A DNA stretch of 64,000 bases from Ornithinimicrobium cerasi. Lineage in GTDB: Bacteria; Actinomycetota; Actinomycetes; Actinomycetales; Dermatophilaceae. This document shows, one piece after another, positions 50,286 to 58,659 of this stretch. A program made the position numbers and the translations under genes. The notes beneath the pieces were generated by a model that searched no databases, was not told where the DNA came from, and saw nothing but the letters and a program-made list of their open reading frames with translations. Location: assembly GCF_003702705.1 (NCBI RefSeq), contig NZ_QZMN01000010.1, positions 85,699-149,698 of the forward strand, read 5' to 3'. Every line of letters starts with the position of its first letter. Position 1 is the stretch's first letter.

Positions 50286-51506
50286 ATGTCGATCGAGGCT
50301 GCCCTCCGGGCGCGTGAGGAGACGCTGGCGCCCGCGCTCACCGAGGTGCTGGCGCGGGCCGCCGGACGGGTGCCGGGCTTCGCCGCCCGGCTCGCCGGGG
50401 CGGGGCTGACCCCCGATGAGGTATGTCGTCCCGGCGGGCTGTCCCGGTTGCCGCTCCTGTCCAAGGACGACCTGATCGAGGACCAGCGCGCCGACCCGCC
50501 GCACGGCGGCCTGCTCGCCCCGGACGCGGTGGTGGCGCGGTGGTTCCAGTCGCCGGGCCCGCTCTACGAGCCCCAGCTGGAGGGCGCGGACTGGCGGTGG
50601 GGGCAGGCGCTGGCCGACCTCGGCGTCGGCCCGGACGACGTGGTGCTCAACTGCTTCGGCTACCACCTCTCCCCGGCCGGGGCGATGCTCGAGCAGGGTG
50701 CGCGGTCGGTCGGGGCGGCGGTGGTGGCCGGGGGGATCGGCAACCAGGACCTGCAGGCGCGCGCGATCGCGGACCTGGGCGTCACGGCATACACCGGTCT
50801 GCCGTCCTATCTCAAGGCGCTGCTCGAGGCCTTCGACGCGGCGGGTCTGGACGCGGACCGCTGGCGGCTGACGCGTGCCCTGGTGACGGCCGAGCCGCTG
50901 CCGGACTCGCTGCGGGCGCTGCTGACCGAGCGGGTGCCGCAGGTGCGGATGGCCTACGGGACGGGGGAGACGGGGCTGCTCGCCTGGGAGCCGGCCGACG
51001 AGGAGCCCGGTGCCGGGCTCGTGCTCGCCGACGGCGTCGACGTGCAGGTGTGCGCGATCGGCACGGGTGAGCCGGTGACGGACGCGACCGAGGGCGAGGT
51101 CGTCGTGACGCTGCTGCGCAGCGACTACCCGCTGGTGCGGTTCGGCACCGGGGACCTGTCGGGCTGGACCCTCGGGCCGGACGGGTCGCTGCGGCTGCGC
51201 GGCGTGCTCGGTCGGGTGGGGCAGGCGGTGAAGGTCAAGGGGATGTTCCTGCACCCGCGGCAGGTCTCGTCGGTGATGGACGACGTGGCGGGGGTGGCGG
51301 GCTACCGGTTCGTCATCGACCGGGTGGACCACAAGGACGAGCTCTCCTGCCTCGTCGTGCCGGACGGGTCGGTGGCGGGGGCGACCCTGGCCGAGGAGGT
51401 GGCCGAGAGGGTGCGGGGCGGCCTGCGGTTCCGGGTCGCGGTGCAGGTCGTGGAGTCGCTCGACGAGGGGGACGGTGCGATGGTGGACCGGCGCGACTGG
51501 AGCTGA
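50286..51506 (+). CDS. PaaK-family adenylate-forming-like protein with altered phosphate loop
   Basis: A 406-residue protein of the phenylacetate-CoA ligase family, judged by LSRLPLLSKDDLIEDQ near the N-terminus, GLPSYLKALLEA, MAYGTGETGLL and RFGTGDLSGW in order. The phosphate-binding loop, normally TSGSTGxP, reads FQSPGPLYEP, and the C-terminal end (GDGAMVDRRDWS) lacks the catalytic lysine. Similar proteins with SPGP are, as I recall, recurrent in liv operons, so this may be a conserved non-canonical subfamily rather than a decayed gene. AAGGAG precedes the ATG. It is the last gene of the cluster. Confidence 0.78.
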   Translation: MSIEAALRAREETLAPALTEVLARAAGRVPGFAARLAGAGLTPDEVCRPGGLSRLPLLSKDDLIEDQRADPPHGGLLAPDAVVARWFQSPGPLYEPQLEGADWRWGQALADLGVGPDDVVLNCFGYHLSPAGAMLEQGARSVGAAVVAGGIGNQDLQARAIADLGVTAYTGLPSYLKALLEAFDAAGLDADRWRLTRALVTAEPLPDSLRALLTERVPQVRMAYGTGETGLLAWEPADEEPGAGLVLADGVDVQVCAIGTGEPVTDATEGEVVVTLLRSDYPLVRFGTGDLSGWTLGPDGSLRLRGVLGRVGQAVKVKGMFLHPRQVSSVMDDVAGVAGYRFVIDRVDHKDELSCLVVPDGSVAGATLAEEVAERVRGGLRFRVAVQVVESLDEGDGAMVDRRDWS

Positions 51507-51510
51507 CCCG

Positions 51511-54500
51511 TCAGGGCAGGCGGGTCAGCGGCTTCGTCGTCCACAGCACCGCGTCGGTCATGGGGCCGCGGAAGTGCTCCCGGGGCAGCCGCAGCTGGTC
51601 GCCGTCGAGCTCCCAGCCGACCTCCGCGAGGTGGAAGTCCAGGCACCACGAGCCCCGGTCGGCCCCGAGCAGCAACCGGTCCGGGCGGCCGTCCACCCGT
51701 GACACCGCCCCGGCGCAGTACTCCTCGCCGTGCTCCCCACGGGTGATGACGTAGCTCGCGGGGCCCAGCTCCAGCACGTAGTCGCCGGTCTGGATCTCGA
51801 GCAGGCTGGACAGCTCGGCGCGGCTGCGGTCGTCCAGCGGCGCCCCGAACGCCTCCTCGTAGTAGGCGGTCGTGGCCTCCTCCAGCTCGGCGCGGGGCCA
51901 GCTCACGGCATACCTGCCCCGGAGCTCGACCGGCACGGTCGACGCCTCGCCGCGCAGCTCGGCCAGGCTCGGGCACGGCTCGACGCGGTATGCCGTGCAC
52001 TCGGTCGCGGTCAACCCGCGGGTGAGCGCGGCGCGGGCCAGGGCGAGGAGACGGTCGGGGTCGGTGGTCACCGTCACCACGTCGCCGAGGTTGCTCATCA
52101 CCAGGAGGTCACGGTCGTCCAGCCACTGCACGCCCTCGACGCTGCCCGGCCCGGGTGACGCCTGGTCGACGAGGGTGCCGGTCGTCAGGTCCCAGATCCG
52201 CACCGCACCGTCGCTGGTGCCCAGGGCCAGCCGGGTGCCGTCGGGGGAGACGTCCGCCGCGCGCACGGAGTCCTGGGTGACGTTGGTCCACACCGTCCGG
52301 CTCAGCAGGGTCACCGGGTCGACGAGGAGCACCGACGTGGGCGGGGTGGTGTCGCGGTAGGGGGTGACGACAACCAGCGAGCCGTCCGCGGCATACCCGA
52401 GGGTGCCGGCGGTCCCGGAGCCCTGGACGTCGAGGGGGGCGGAGGTGACCAGCGTCCAGTCACCCGTCCCGAAGGCCACGAGGTGACCGCCGGTGGTCGA
52501 GACGACGAGCCGGTCGGAGGTGGGGGAGAACAGCAGCTCGCGCGGTGCGCCGTACGCCTCCTGCCCGGGAGACCCCTGCGTCAGCAGGGTGGTGACGACG
52601 GCCCCGGTCGACGCGTCCCAGACCGCGACCGCACCGTGGTGGGGGTCGGCGGCCGCGACCCACCGGCCGTCCGGCGACCAGCGCACCCGGTGGGCGTCGA
52701 GGGCGAACGGTGCTTCCGGTGGCAGCGGGCACCCCGCCTCCTCCGGACGGCCTCGGGGGTGCTCGCACAGACCCTCCAGGGTGAGGGTGACCTCCCCGGT
52801 GGCGATGTCGCGCAGCTCGAGGGCGCCGACGAGGACGTGCCCCGCCTCCTCGTCGAGACGCCCCAGCTGGGAGACCAGCAGGCGGTCGTCGGGGGAGGTC
52901 TCGAACGCCGCCGTCCAGTTGACGTCCTCCCACCCGCGCAGGTCGGTGCCGCCCAGGGTCACGGCCTGCACCTGCCCGACCTCGGGGAAGCCGCACTCCC
53001 GGCCGACGACGACGTGGTCGCCGGCGACCCGGAACTGGTCGGCCCAGCCGTTGCCGCCGCAGGAGGGGAGCGACCATCCCTCGCTCGAGGGCCGCTCGTC
53101 GAGGACGACCGCGCCGTAGGTCGGCGAGCGCGGCACGACGATCCTGCCCTCCCCGCCCGCCGAGGGACGGCCGCTGCCGGCGGCGGGGTAGCGGCGCAGC
53201 ACCGCGCCGGACCGGGCGTCCCACTCCACCACGGCGTTGTCCGCCGCGCTGGTGAGCACCGTGGACCCGTCGGGACCGAAGGCACCGTAGGAGGAGATGG
53301 CCTGATGGCCGGCGAACGCGGCGACCACGCTCCCGTCGGCCACCGAGACCACCTTCCACGCGGACGTCACGTTGGCGACGTCGAGCACCAGGAGGTGCTC
53401 CCCGGTGGGGTCGAGGTCGTGCGGCAGAACGGCGGGGACGCGCGTGAGCTCCTCCCCGGTGGCCGGGTCCACGACCAGGGCATAGCCCGTCGACCCTGAC
53501 CCCTGGTGGACCGCCGCGACCGAGCCGTCGTCGCTGAGGGCGGCGCCGATCGACCAGGTCATGTCCGCGTGGGTGCGCCCGAGCAGGCGCTCCTTCCCGG
53601 TCTCCAGGTCGACGACGGAGTTGGCGACCTCCCCCTCGTCCCACAGGCACCCGTCCAGCACCCGCCGCCGCTCGTCCTCGTCGGTGCCGGGAGGGACGGT
53701 GAGGGTGCGCACGAGGGCGACACCTCCGCCCACGGCGAGGGGCCAGCCGCCGCACGGGCCGACGTCGAGGACCCGCAGTCGCTCGTGCGTGGAGCCGTCC
53801 CGGACGTGGAGGCCGACCAGGTCCTCCGGTGGCGGGGGAGCGTCCTCGACGGGGCCTCCCACCCGCATCCAGTGCCACGGCTGCCAGACGACGCCGCTCA
53901 CGAGAAGCGACCCGTCGGGGGAGTAGACGGCGCCGGCCATGAAGGCCGACTCGTGCCCCGGTGTGTCCGGGCGCACCCACTCCCAGACCAGGTCGCCGGT
54001 GAGGGCGTCGTGCACCTCCAGGGCGAGAGCGGGCTCGCCCCTGCTCTCGCCCGTCATGGCGATGCGGGACCCGTCGGGGGAGAGAACGGCGGCGAGGCGG
54101 TTGGTGAAGTGGTTCATGCTCACCCGCGCGACGATGCTGTCGGCGGCGAGGCTGCTGTGAAGGGCGCCGCTCGACTGCAGGCTGGGTGGGGCGACCTCGG
54201 CACCGAGCACCGCGAGCGCCTTGGCCAGCGGAGGGTCCTGGTCGAGCGCGGCGAGGGCGGACGCGGAGAGCTCGTTGGCGCGGGCACGGGCGGCCTCGGA
54301 GGTGGCCACCGCCTGGGAGTCCTGCGCGGCGCGCCACTGCAGCCGCGCCGCCGTGCCGAAGCCGGCCGCGGCGAGAGCCAGGACGAGGGCCGCGGTGACC
54401 AGCACCCGCAGCCGGCGGTTCGCGCGACCCTGCCGTCGGGCCTCGTCCTCGACCCGCGCGAACTCCGTCCGGTGGGCCGCCTCGCTCGCGTCGAGGAAGG

Positions 54501-56385
54501 CGTCCTCGACGCTGCCGAGACGGTGGGTGCCGGTGTCGCGCCACTCCCGGGCGGCCTCGAGGCGGGCCCCGCGGTAGAGCTCGCTGTCCGGCCGCCCCAT
54601 GGCGTCCCAGGCCTCGGCGCTGGAGGCGAGGTGGTGCCGGATGCGCTCGCCCTCGACGTCGTCGGCGAGCCAGGACTGCAGGCGCGGCCACGCGCGGGCC
54701 AGAGCCTCGTGGGCGATCTCCAGCCGGTCCGCCCCGGCGGTCACCAGCCGGGCCCGCACGAGCTGCTCGACGAGGGCGCGGTGCTCCTCGTCGGCCACGG
54801 CGCCCCGGGCCAGGCTGGTGAGCACGGGGGTGCCGTCACGACCGGGTTGCACCATCCGCAGCAGCAGCTCGCGCAGCGTGTGCCGCTGCTGCGGGGTGGC
54901 GGCCTCGTAGACCCGCTCGGCCGACTGGGCGACGGCTCCACGGATGCCGCCGGAGGCCCGGTATCCGTCGACGGTGAGCGTGATGCCCTCACGCCGTTCC
55001 CAGGTCTGGCGCAGGGCGTGCGCGAGCAGCGGGAGGGAGCCCGGCTCGCCCTCGACGTCGCGGGTCAGCAGGTCGACGAGGCCCTGCTCGAGGATCAGCC
55101 CGGCCTGCCGGGCGGGCTGCTCGATGGCCTCGCGCAGCCCGTCCGTCGTCATGTCCTTGAGGAGGTAGAGCCCGTCCTCGACCAGCCGCGCCATCGGGGG
55201 GTAGGCCGAGAGGTCCCCGAGGCGGTCGGCCCGCAGGGTGATCAGCACCGGACCGTGAGAGGCGTGCCCGACCACGCTGCCGAGGAAACCCGCCCGCACC
55301 TCGGGCGGCACGGTCGCGGCGAAGATCTCCTCGCACTGGTCGACGACGAGGACCGTCCCCGGCGCCACCCCCGCCGTGGCCGCCGACGGCGTTCCCGTCG
55401 GGTGGGGGCCGGGGGTGATCACCTCGACGCCACGCCCCTGGTGGCGCAGGCGGGCGGCGAGCCCGGCCCGCACCAGGGAGGACTTGCCGGACCCGGATGG
55501 TCCGACCAGGGCGAGGACACCGGCCCGGTCGAGGCGCTGGAGGCACTCGGTGAGCTCGGCGTCCCGGCCGAAGAAAGCGTCGGTGTCCTCGACGTCGTAG
55601 GCGGCCAGCCCGGGCCAGGGGCAGACCGCCGGTGGTGCGCCGACGGCGGCGACGTCCAGCGCCGGGTCCTGCTGCAGCATGGCCCGTTCGAGCTCGACGA
55701 GCTCGGGGCTGCGGTCCAGACCCAGCTCGGCGACGAGGACGTCGCCGGCGCGGCGGAGCGTCGCCAGGGCGTCGGCCTGTCTCCCGGACTGGTACTGCGC
55801 CCGGGCGAGCAGCGCCCACCGGTGCTCCCTCAGCGGCTCCTCCCGCACCCGCAGCGTCACCTCCGGCAGCACCTCCGCGTGACGTCCCGACGCGAGCAGG
55901 GCGTCGAGGCGCAGCTCCTCGGCCTGCCGTCGGAGCTCGACGAGCCGCTGCGCCTCCCCGCGGCCGGGGGTCCAGTCGTCCAGCTCCCCGAGCGGTTGAC
56001 CGCGCCACAGGCTGAGGGCCTCGTCGACGGCATACGCGGCCTGATCGGCGTGGCCGATCGCGAGCAGGTCCCGGGCCCGGTGCACGAGCCGCTCGAAGCG
56101 TCCCGCGTCCACGTCGTCCGCCGGGACCACGAGCCGGTAGCCGCCCGGGACGGTGAGGATCGCCGCGTCGCCCAGGCGTCGCCGCAGCCGCCCGACGCAC
56201 CCCTGCACCACCTTGACCGCGGACGCCGGCGGGTGTTCGCCCCACAGCGCCTCGGCGAGCGTGTCCGAGGAGACCTCGTGCCCGAGGCGGGTGACGAGGA
56301 CGGAGAGCACCACGCGGTCCCGCGGCGAGGGGGCGGGCCCCCCGTCCTCCACACCGACGGGACCCAGCACGGTGATGCCGGTCAT
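51511..56385 (-). CDS. BTAD / STAND-type NTPase / beta-propeller signalling protein
   Basis: A very large protein (1624 residues). Order of parts: an OmpR-like DNA-binding domain (about 1-90, LSVLVTRLGHEVSSDTLAEAL); a bacterial transcriptional activation domain of helical repeats (about 95-240); a STAND ATPase of the nSTAND1 type (about 270-640) with Walker A GPSGSGKSS (Lys301) and Walker B VLVVDQCEEIF (Asp349); a membrane helix near 656-675 (VLVTAALVLALAAAGFGTAA); and WD40-like repeats to the end (for example VVEWDARSG and VRIWDLTTG). A membrane helix between the DNA-binding part and the propeller places the propeller outside the cell. Start MTGITVLGPVG. It is convergent with the PaaK-like gene. 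Confidence 0.88.
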   Translation of the reverse strand: MTGITVLGPVGVEDGGPAPSPRDRVVLSVLVTRLGHEVSSDTLAEALWGEHPPASAVKVVQGCVGRLRRRLGDAAILTVPGGYRLVVPADDVDAGRFERLVHRARDLLAIGHADQAAYAVDEALSLWRGQPLGELDDWTPGRGEAQRLVELRRQAEELRLDALLASGRHAEVLPEVTLRVREEPLREHRWALLARAQYQSGRQADALATLRRAGDVLVAELGLDRSPELVELERAMLQQDPALDVAAVGAPPAVCPWPGLAAYDVEDTDAFFGRDAELTECLQRLDRAGVLALVGPSGSGKSSLVRAGLAARLRHQGRGVEVITPGPHPTGTPSAATAGVAPGTVLVVDQCEEIFAATVPPEVRAGFLGSVVGHASHGPVLITLRADRLGDLSAYPPMARLVEDGLYLLKDMTTDGLREAIEQPARQAGLILEQGLVDLLTRDVEGEPGSLPLLAHALRQTWERREGITLTVDGYRASGGIRGAVAQSAERVYEAATPQQRHTLRELLLRMVQPGRDGTPVLTSLARGAVADEEHRALVEQLVRARLVTAGADRLEIAHEALARAWPRLQSWLADDVEGERIRHHLASSAEAWDAMGRPDSELYRGARLEAAREWRDTGTHRLGSVEDAFLDASEAAHRTEFARVEDEARRQGRANRRLRVLVTAALVLALAAAGFGTAARLQWRAAQDSQAVATSEAARARANELSASALAALDQDPPLAKALAVLGAEVAPPSLQSSGALHSSLAADSIVARVSMNHFTNRLAAVLSPDGSRIAMTGESRGEPALALEVHDALTGDLVWEWVRPDTPGHESAFMAGAVYSPDGSLLVSGVVWQPWHWMRVGGPVEDAPPPPEDLVGLHVRDGSTHERLRVLDVGPCGGWPLAVGGGVALVRTLTVPPGTDEDERRRVLDGCLWDEGEVANSVVDLETGKERLLGRTHADMTWSIGAALSDDGSVAAVHQGSGSTGYALVVDPATGEELTRVPAVLPHDLDPTGEHLLVLDVANVTSAWKVVSVADGSVVAAFAGHQAISSYGAFGPDGSTVLTSAADNAVVEWDARSGAVLRRYPAAGSGRPSAGGEGRIVVPRSPTYGAVVLDERPSSEGWSLPSCGGNGWADQFRVAGDHVVVGRECGFPEVGQVQAVTLGGTDLRGWEDVNWTAAFETSPDDRLLVSQLGRLDEEAGHVLVGALELRDIATGEVTLTLEGLCEHPRGRPEEAGCPLPPEAPFALDAHRVRWSPDGRWVAAADPHHGAVAVWDASTGAVVTTLLTQGSPGQEAYGAPRELLFSPTSDRLVVSTTGGHLVAFGTGDWTLVTSAPLDVQGSGTAGTLGYAADGSLVVVTPYRDTTPPTSVLLVDPVTLLSRTVWTNVTQDSVRAADVSPDGTRLALGTSDGAVRIWDLTTGTLVDQASPGPGSVEGVQWLDDRDLLVMSNLGDVVTVTTDPDRLLALARAALTRGLTATECTAYRVEPCPSLAELRGEASTVPVELRGRYAVSWPRAELEEATTAYYEEAFGAPLDDRSRAELSSLLEIQTGDYVLELGPASYVITRGEHGEEYCAGAVSRVDGRPDRLLLGADRGSWCLDFHLAEVGWELDGDQLRLPREHFRGPMTDAVLWTTKPLTRLP

Positions 56386-56541
56386 GTCAGCGATGGTCCT
56401 CCTGCCCTGGGACCTGCACAAGGCCGCGAGCGGGCGTTGATGACGGACTGATACCGCGTCGCTCACGAGTCGATACCGCCGGACCTGACGGTGGTCGTGG
56501 AGGGGGCCACCCCGGCTCCCCGGCACCGGAAGGACATGACC

Positions 56542-56925
56542 ATGAGACACCCACGATCGCCTCGCACCACCGCCGGCCGGCTGCTGGTCCCGCTGCTCGC
56601 CGCCCTCGCGCTCGGCGGGTGCGGGGGCGGCACGGCCACCGTCGACGGGGCACCGGACCGAGCCCCGGAGCAGGTCAGGCTCGACGCCGCCGGTCGTGCC
56701 GCGGCCGCCTCGGCCCAGCTCCACGCGGTGCGGCAGACCTACCCGACCGCCGGGCTGGACGTGCCGCCCTCGTCGCTGACGAGGACGGTGGCCGACGGAC
56801 CCCTCCTCCGCACGGCGACGGACCTGCGTCGGGTGGACGGGTTCGACATCGGCTGGCCCGAGATCGCGTCCCGCCCACGGACCGAGGCGCCCGCGGAGAA
56901 GCAGGTGGCACCGCGGGACCGGTGA
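56542..56925 (+). CDS. Small lipoprotein of unknown function
   Basis: A 127-residue predicted lipoprotein: basic N-terminus, hydrophobic stretch LLVPLLAALALGGC with lipidated Cys27, then a soluble, Ala/Arg/Asp-rich domain without recognised motifs. The ATG at 56542 is preferred because GGAAGG lies 8 nt upstream; the ATG at 56536 is too close. Divergent from the BTAD/STAND gene, which is separated by a 156-bp gap in which no clear operator was seen. The two may be functionally linked, but only position supports this. Confidence 0.65.
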   Translation: MRHPRSPRTTAGRLLVPLLAALALGGCGGGTATVDGAPDRAPEQVRLDAAGRAAAASAQLHAVRQTYPTAGLDVPPSSLTRTVADGPLLRTATDLRRVDGFDIGWPEIASRPRTEAPAEKQVAPRDR

Positions 56926-56937
56926 GGGCCGCAGCGC

Positions 56938-57768
56938 TCAGTCGGCGGACGACCCCTCGTCGAGCGCCTGGGCGAACGCTTGGGCCCACTCGTCCGCGGT
57001 GGGCTGGGTCCCCAGCCCGTCGCTGAGGTCGACGAGCGCCACCCGGTCGCTGTTGTCCTGCGCCCAGCCGCCGATGGCGTCGGTCACACCGTCGTCGTAG
57101 AGGTTGTCGGGGCCCACGACCACCAGCACCGGCAGGTCACCGACCTCGGTGAGCAGGGTGTCGAGCTCGTCGGCGACCTCCTCCGCGGCGTCCGCCTGAC
57201 CGAGGCTGACGAGCACCGCGTCCGCGTCCGTGGAGGCGTCGTCGAAACGGGCGAAGCGCTCGGCCGCGTCGGCGACGGTGCTCTCCGGCCTGCTGGCGTT
57301 CCAGACGCGCAGGGCCGGTCCCTCACCCTCCGAGAGCCGCACCGGGTCCGCGAAGCCGTTGTCCGACGTGGGGTTCCAGGTGCGGATCGTCACGGGGCGG
57401 TCGGTCCCCTCCCCGCCGGCCCACAGCTGGACCCACTGCTCGGGGAGCGCGCTGTAACCGTCACCGACGACGAGCAGGTCGGCGTCCGGGCCGGACCACG
57501 CCTCGATCCATCCCTCGACGGACGCGTCGTCGGCCTGGGCGCCGGTGGTGGTCGTGGTGGTGGCAGCGTCGTCGGGCTGCTCGGTGGTCTCCGCGTCGTC
57601 CGTCGGGGCGTCGGGGGCGCCGAAGGTGGCGGTGGCGCCGGGCGTGGTCGGCGGCGTCGCGGTCGCGCCGCCGGAGTTGACCGTGCGGAAGGCGAGGACG
57701 GACAGCCCGACCGCGATCACGCAGAGGATCGCGAGCAGGATGTCCTGGATTCGGGTGGTGGTGAGCAC
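56938..57768 (-). CDS. Membrane-anchored SGNH-hydrolase-like protein, paralogue A
   Basis: A 276-residue protein with an N-terminal membrane helix (about residues 8-28), a long Thr/Ala/Asp-rich stalk (32-83) and a globular domain that starts ADLLVVGDGYSALPEQWVQLW. The GDGYS block (Ser106) resembles block I of SGNH/GDSL hydrolases (GDS); ALRVWNASRPESTVADAAERF resembles the next block. The C-terminal D-x-x-H box is not evident (WAQAFAQALDEGSSAD), so hydrolase activity is doubtful. The GTG start shares one nucleotide with the stop of paralogue B. Probably a partner in extracellular polysaccharide handling. Confidence 0.65.
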   Translation of the reverse strand: MLTTTRIQDILLAILCVIAVGLSVLAFRTVNSGGATATPPTTPGATATFGAPDAPTDDAETTEQPDDAATTTTTTGAQADDASVEGWIEAWSGPDADLLVVGDGYSALPEQWVQLWAGGEGTDRPVTIRTWNPTSDNGFADPVRLSEGEGPALRVWNASRPESTVADAAERFARFDDASTDADAVLVSLGQADAAEEVADELDTLLTEVGDLPVLVVVGPDNLYDDGVTDAIGGWAQDNSDRVALVDLSDGLGTQPTADEWAQAFAQALDEGSSAD

Positions 57769-58658
57769 TAAGGGGTGATTGTGCCAGCCTCGTCGAGCGC
57801 ACGACCAAAGGCGGTGGCCCACTGCTCCGCGTTGGCGAGATCGGGGGCCTCGCCCCGCAGGTCGACGAGCGACACCCGGTCGTCGTTCTCGTCTGCCCAG
57901 TCCGCGATGGCGTCGCTGACGCCGCGGTTGAACAGGCCGGCCGGGCCGACGGTCACCAGGACCGGGAGGTCGTCGTCGATCGCGCCCACGAGCGCGTCGA
58001 GCGAGCCGGGCACGTCCTCGAAGGTGCTGCTCAGCCCGAGAGTGACGAGGACCGCGTCCACGTCGTCAGCCTCTCCGACGAACCGGTCGTAGCGCTGCAC
58101 CGCGGAGTCCACGGTGGCCCCGGCGCGGCTGGCGCTCCAGATGGTCAGCTCAGGGCCGTCGACGTCGGACAGCTCGATCGGGTCGTTGAACGTGCGGTCC
58201 GCGGCCTCGCCCCAGTGGTGGATCTGGACGGGTCGCTCGCGGCCCTCGAGCCGGCCCCACAGCTGCACCCACTGCGAAGGCATGTTGCTGTAGCCGTCGC
58301 CCAGCACCAGCAGGTGGGCGTCGTCGTCGCCGAGGGCCTCGAGCCAGCCGGCGACCGTGGGCAGGACGGGGGGCGCCGCTGTGGGTGTGGGGGAAGCATC
58401 GGTCTCGGTCGGATCCGACGTATCGGTGGTCGGCTCCGATGTCGCGGGAGCCGTCGTCGTGACACCCGCGCTGTCTGGACGTCTTGTGTCGGTGGTGGGC
58501 TGGGGGATAGACGCGGCTGCGGTCGTCGTGCCGTCGGAGACGTCGGCCGAGCTCGGGGGGCGGTTCACGCTCCAGAACGCGAAGGCAGACGCTGCGACCG
58601 CCAACCCTGCCAGCGCGACGAGCAGGCCGTTCTGCGCGCGCTCCGACGGGACCTGCAC
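57768..58658 (-). CDS. Membrane-anchored SGNH-hydrolase-like protein, paralogue B
   Basis: A 296-residue paralogue of the following gene. It has an N-terminal membrane helix (12-31), a Thr/Pro/Ser-rich stalk of about 65 residues, then AHLLVLGDGYSNMPSQWVQLW (Ser124) and ELTIWSASRAGATVDSAV. Identity with paralogue A is strongest around the GDGYS block and around LPVLVTVGPAGLFNRGVSDAI. As in A, no catalytic His box is found at the C-terminus. GTG start directly after the BY-kinase stop (1 nt gap), so both paralogues are expressed with the kinase. Confidence 0.65.
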   Translation of the reverse strand: MQVPSERAQNGLLVALAGLAVAASAFAFWSVNRPPSSADVSDGTTTAAASIPQPTTDTRRPDSAGVTTTAPATSEPTTDTSDPTETDASPTPTAAPPVLPTVAGWLEALGDDDAHLLVLGDGYSNMPSQWVQLWGRLEGRERPVQIHHWGEAADRTFNDPIELSDVDGPELTIWSASRAGATVDSAVQRYDRFVGEADDVDAVLVTLGLSSTFEDVPGSLDALVGAIDDDLPVLVTVGPAGLFNRGVSDAIADWADENDDRVSLVDLRGEAPDLANAEQWATAFGRALDEAGTITP

Positions 58659-58659
58659 C

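Noticed and set aside
51511-56385. Separate genes for the BTAD regulator, ATPase and propeller
   Set aside because: The frame is continuous from the start at 56385 to the stop at 51511, and domain order is known from related proteins.
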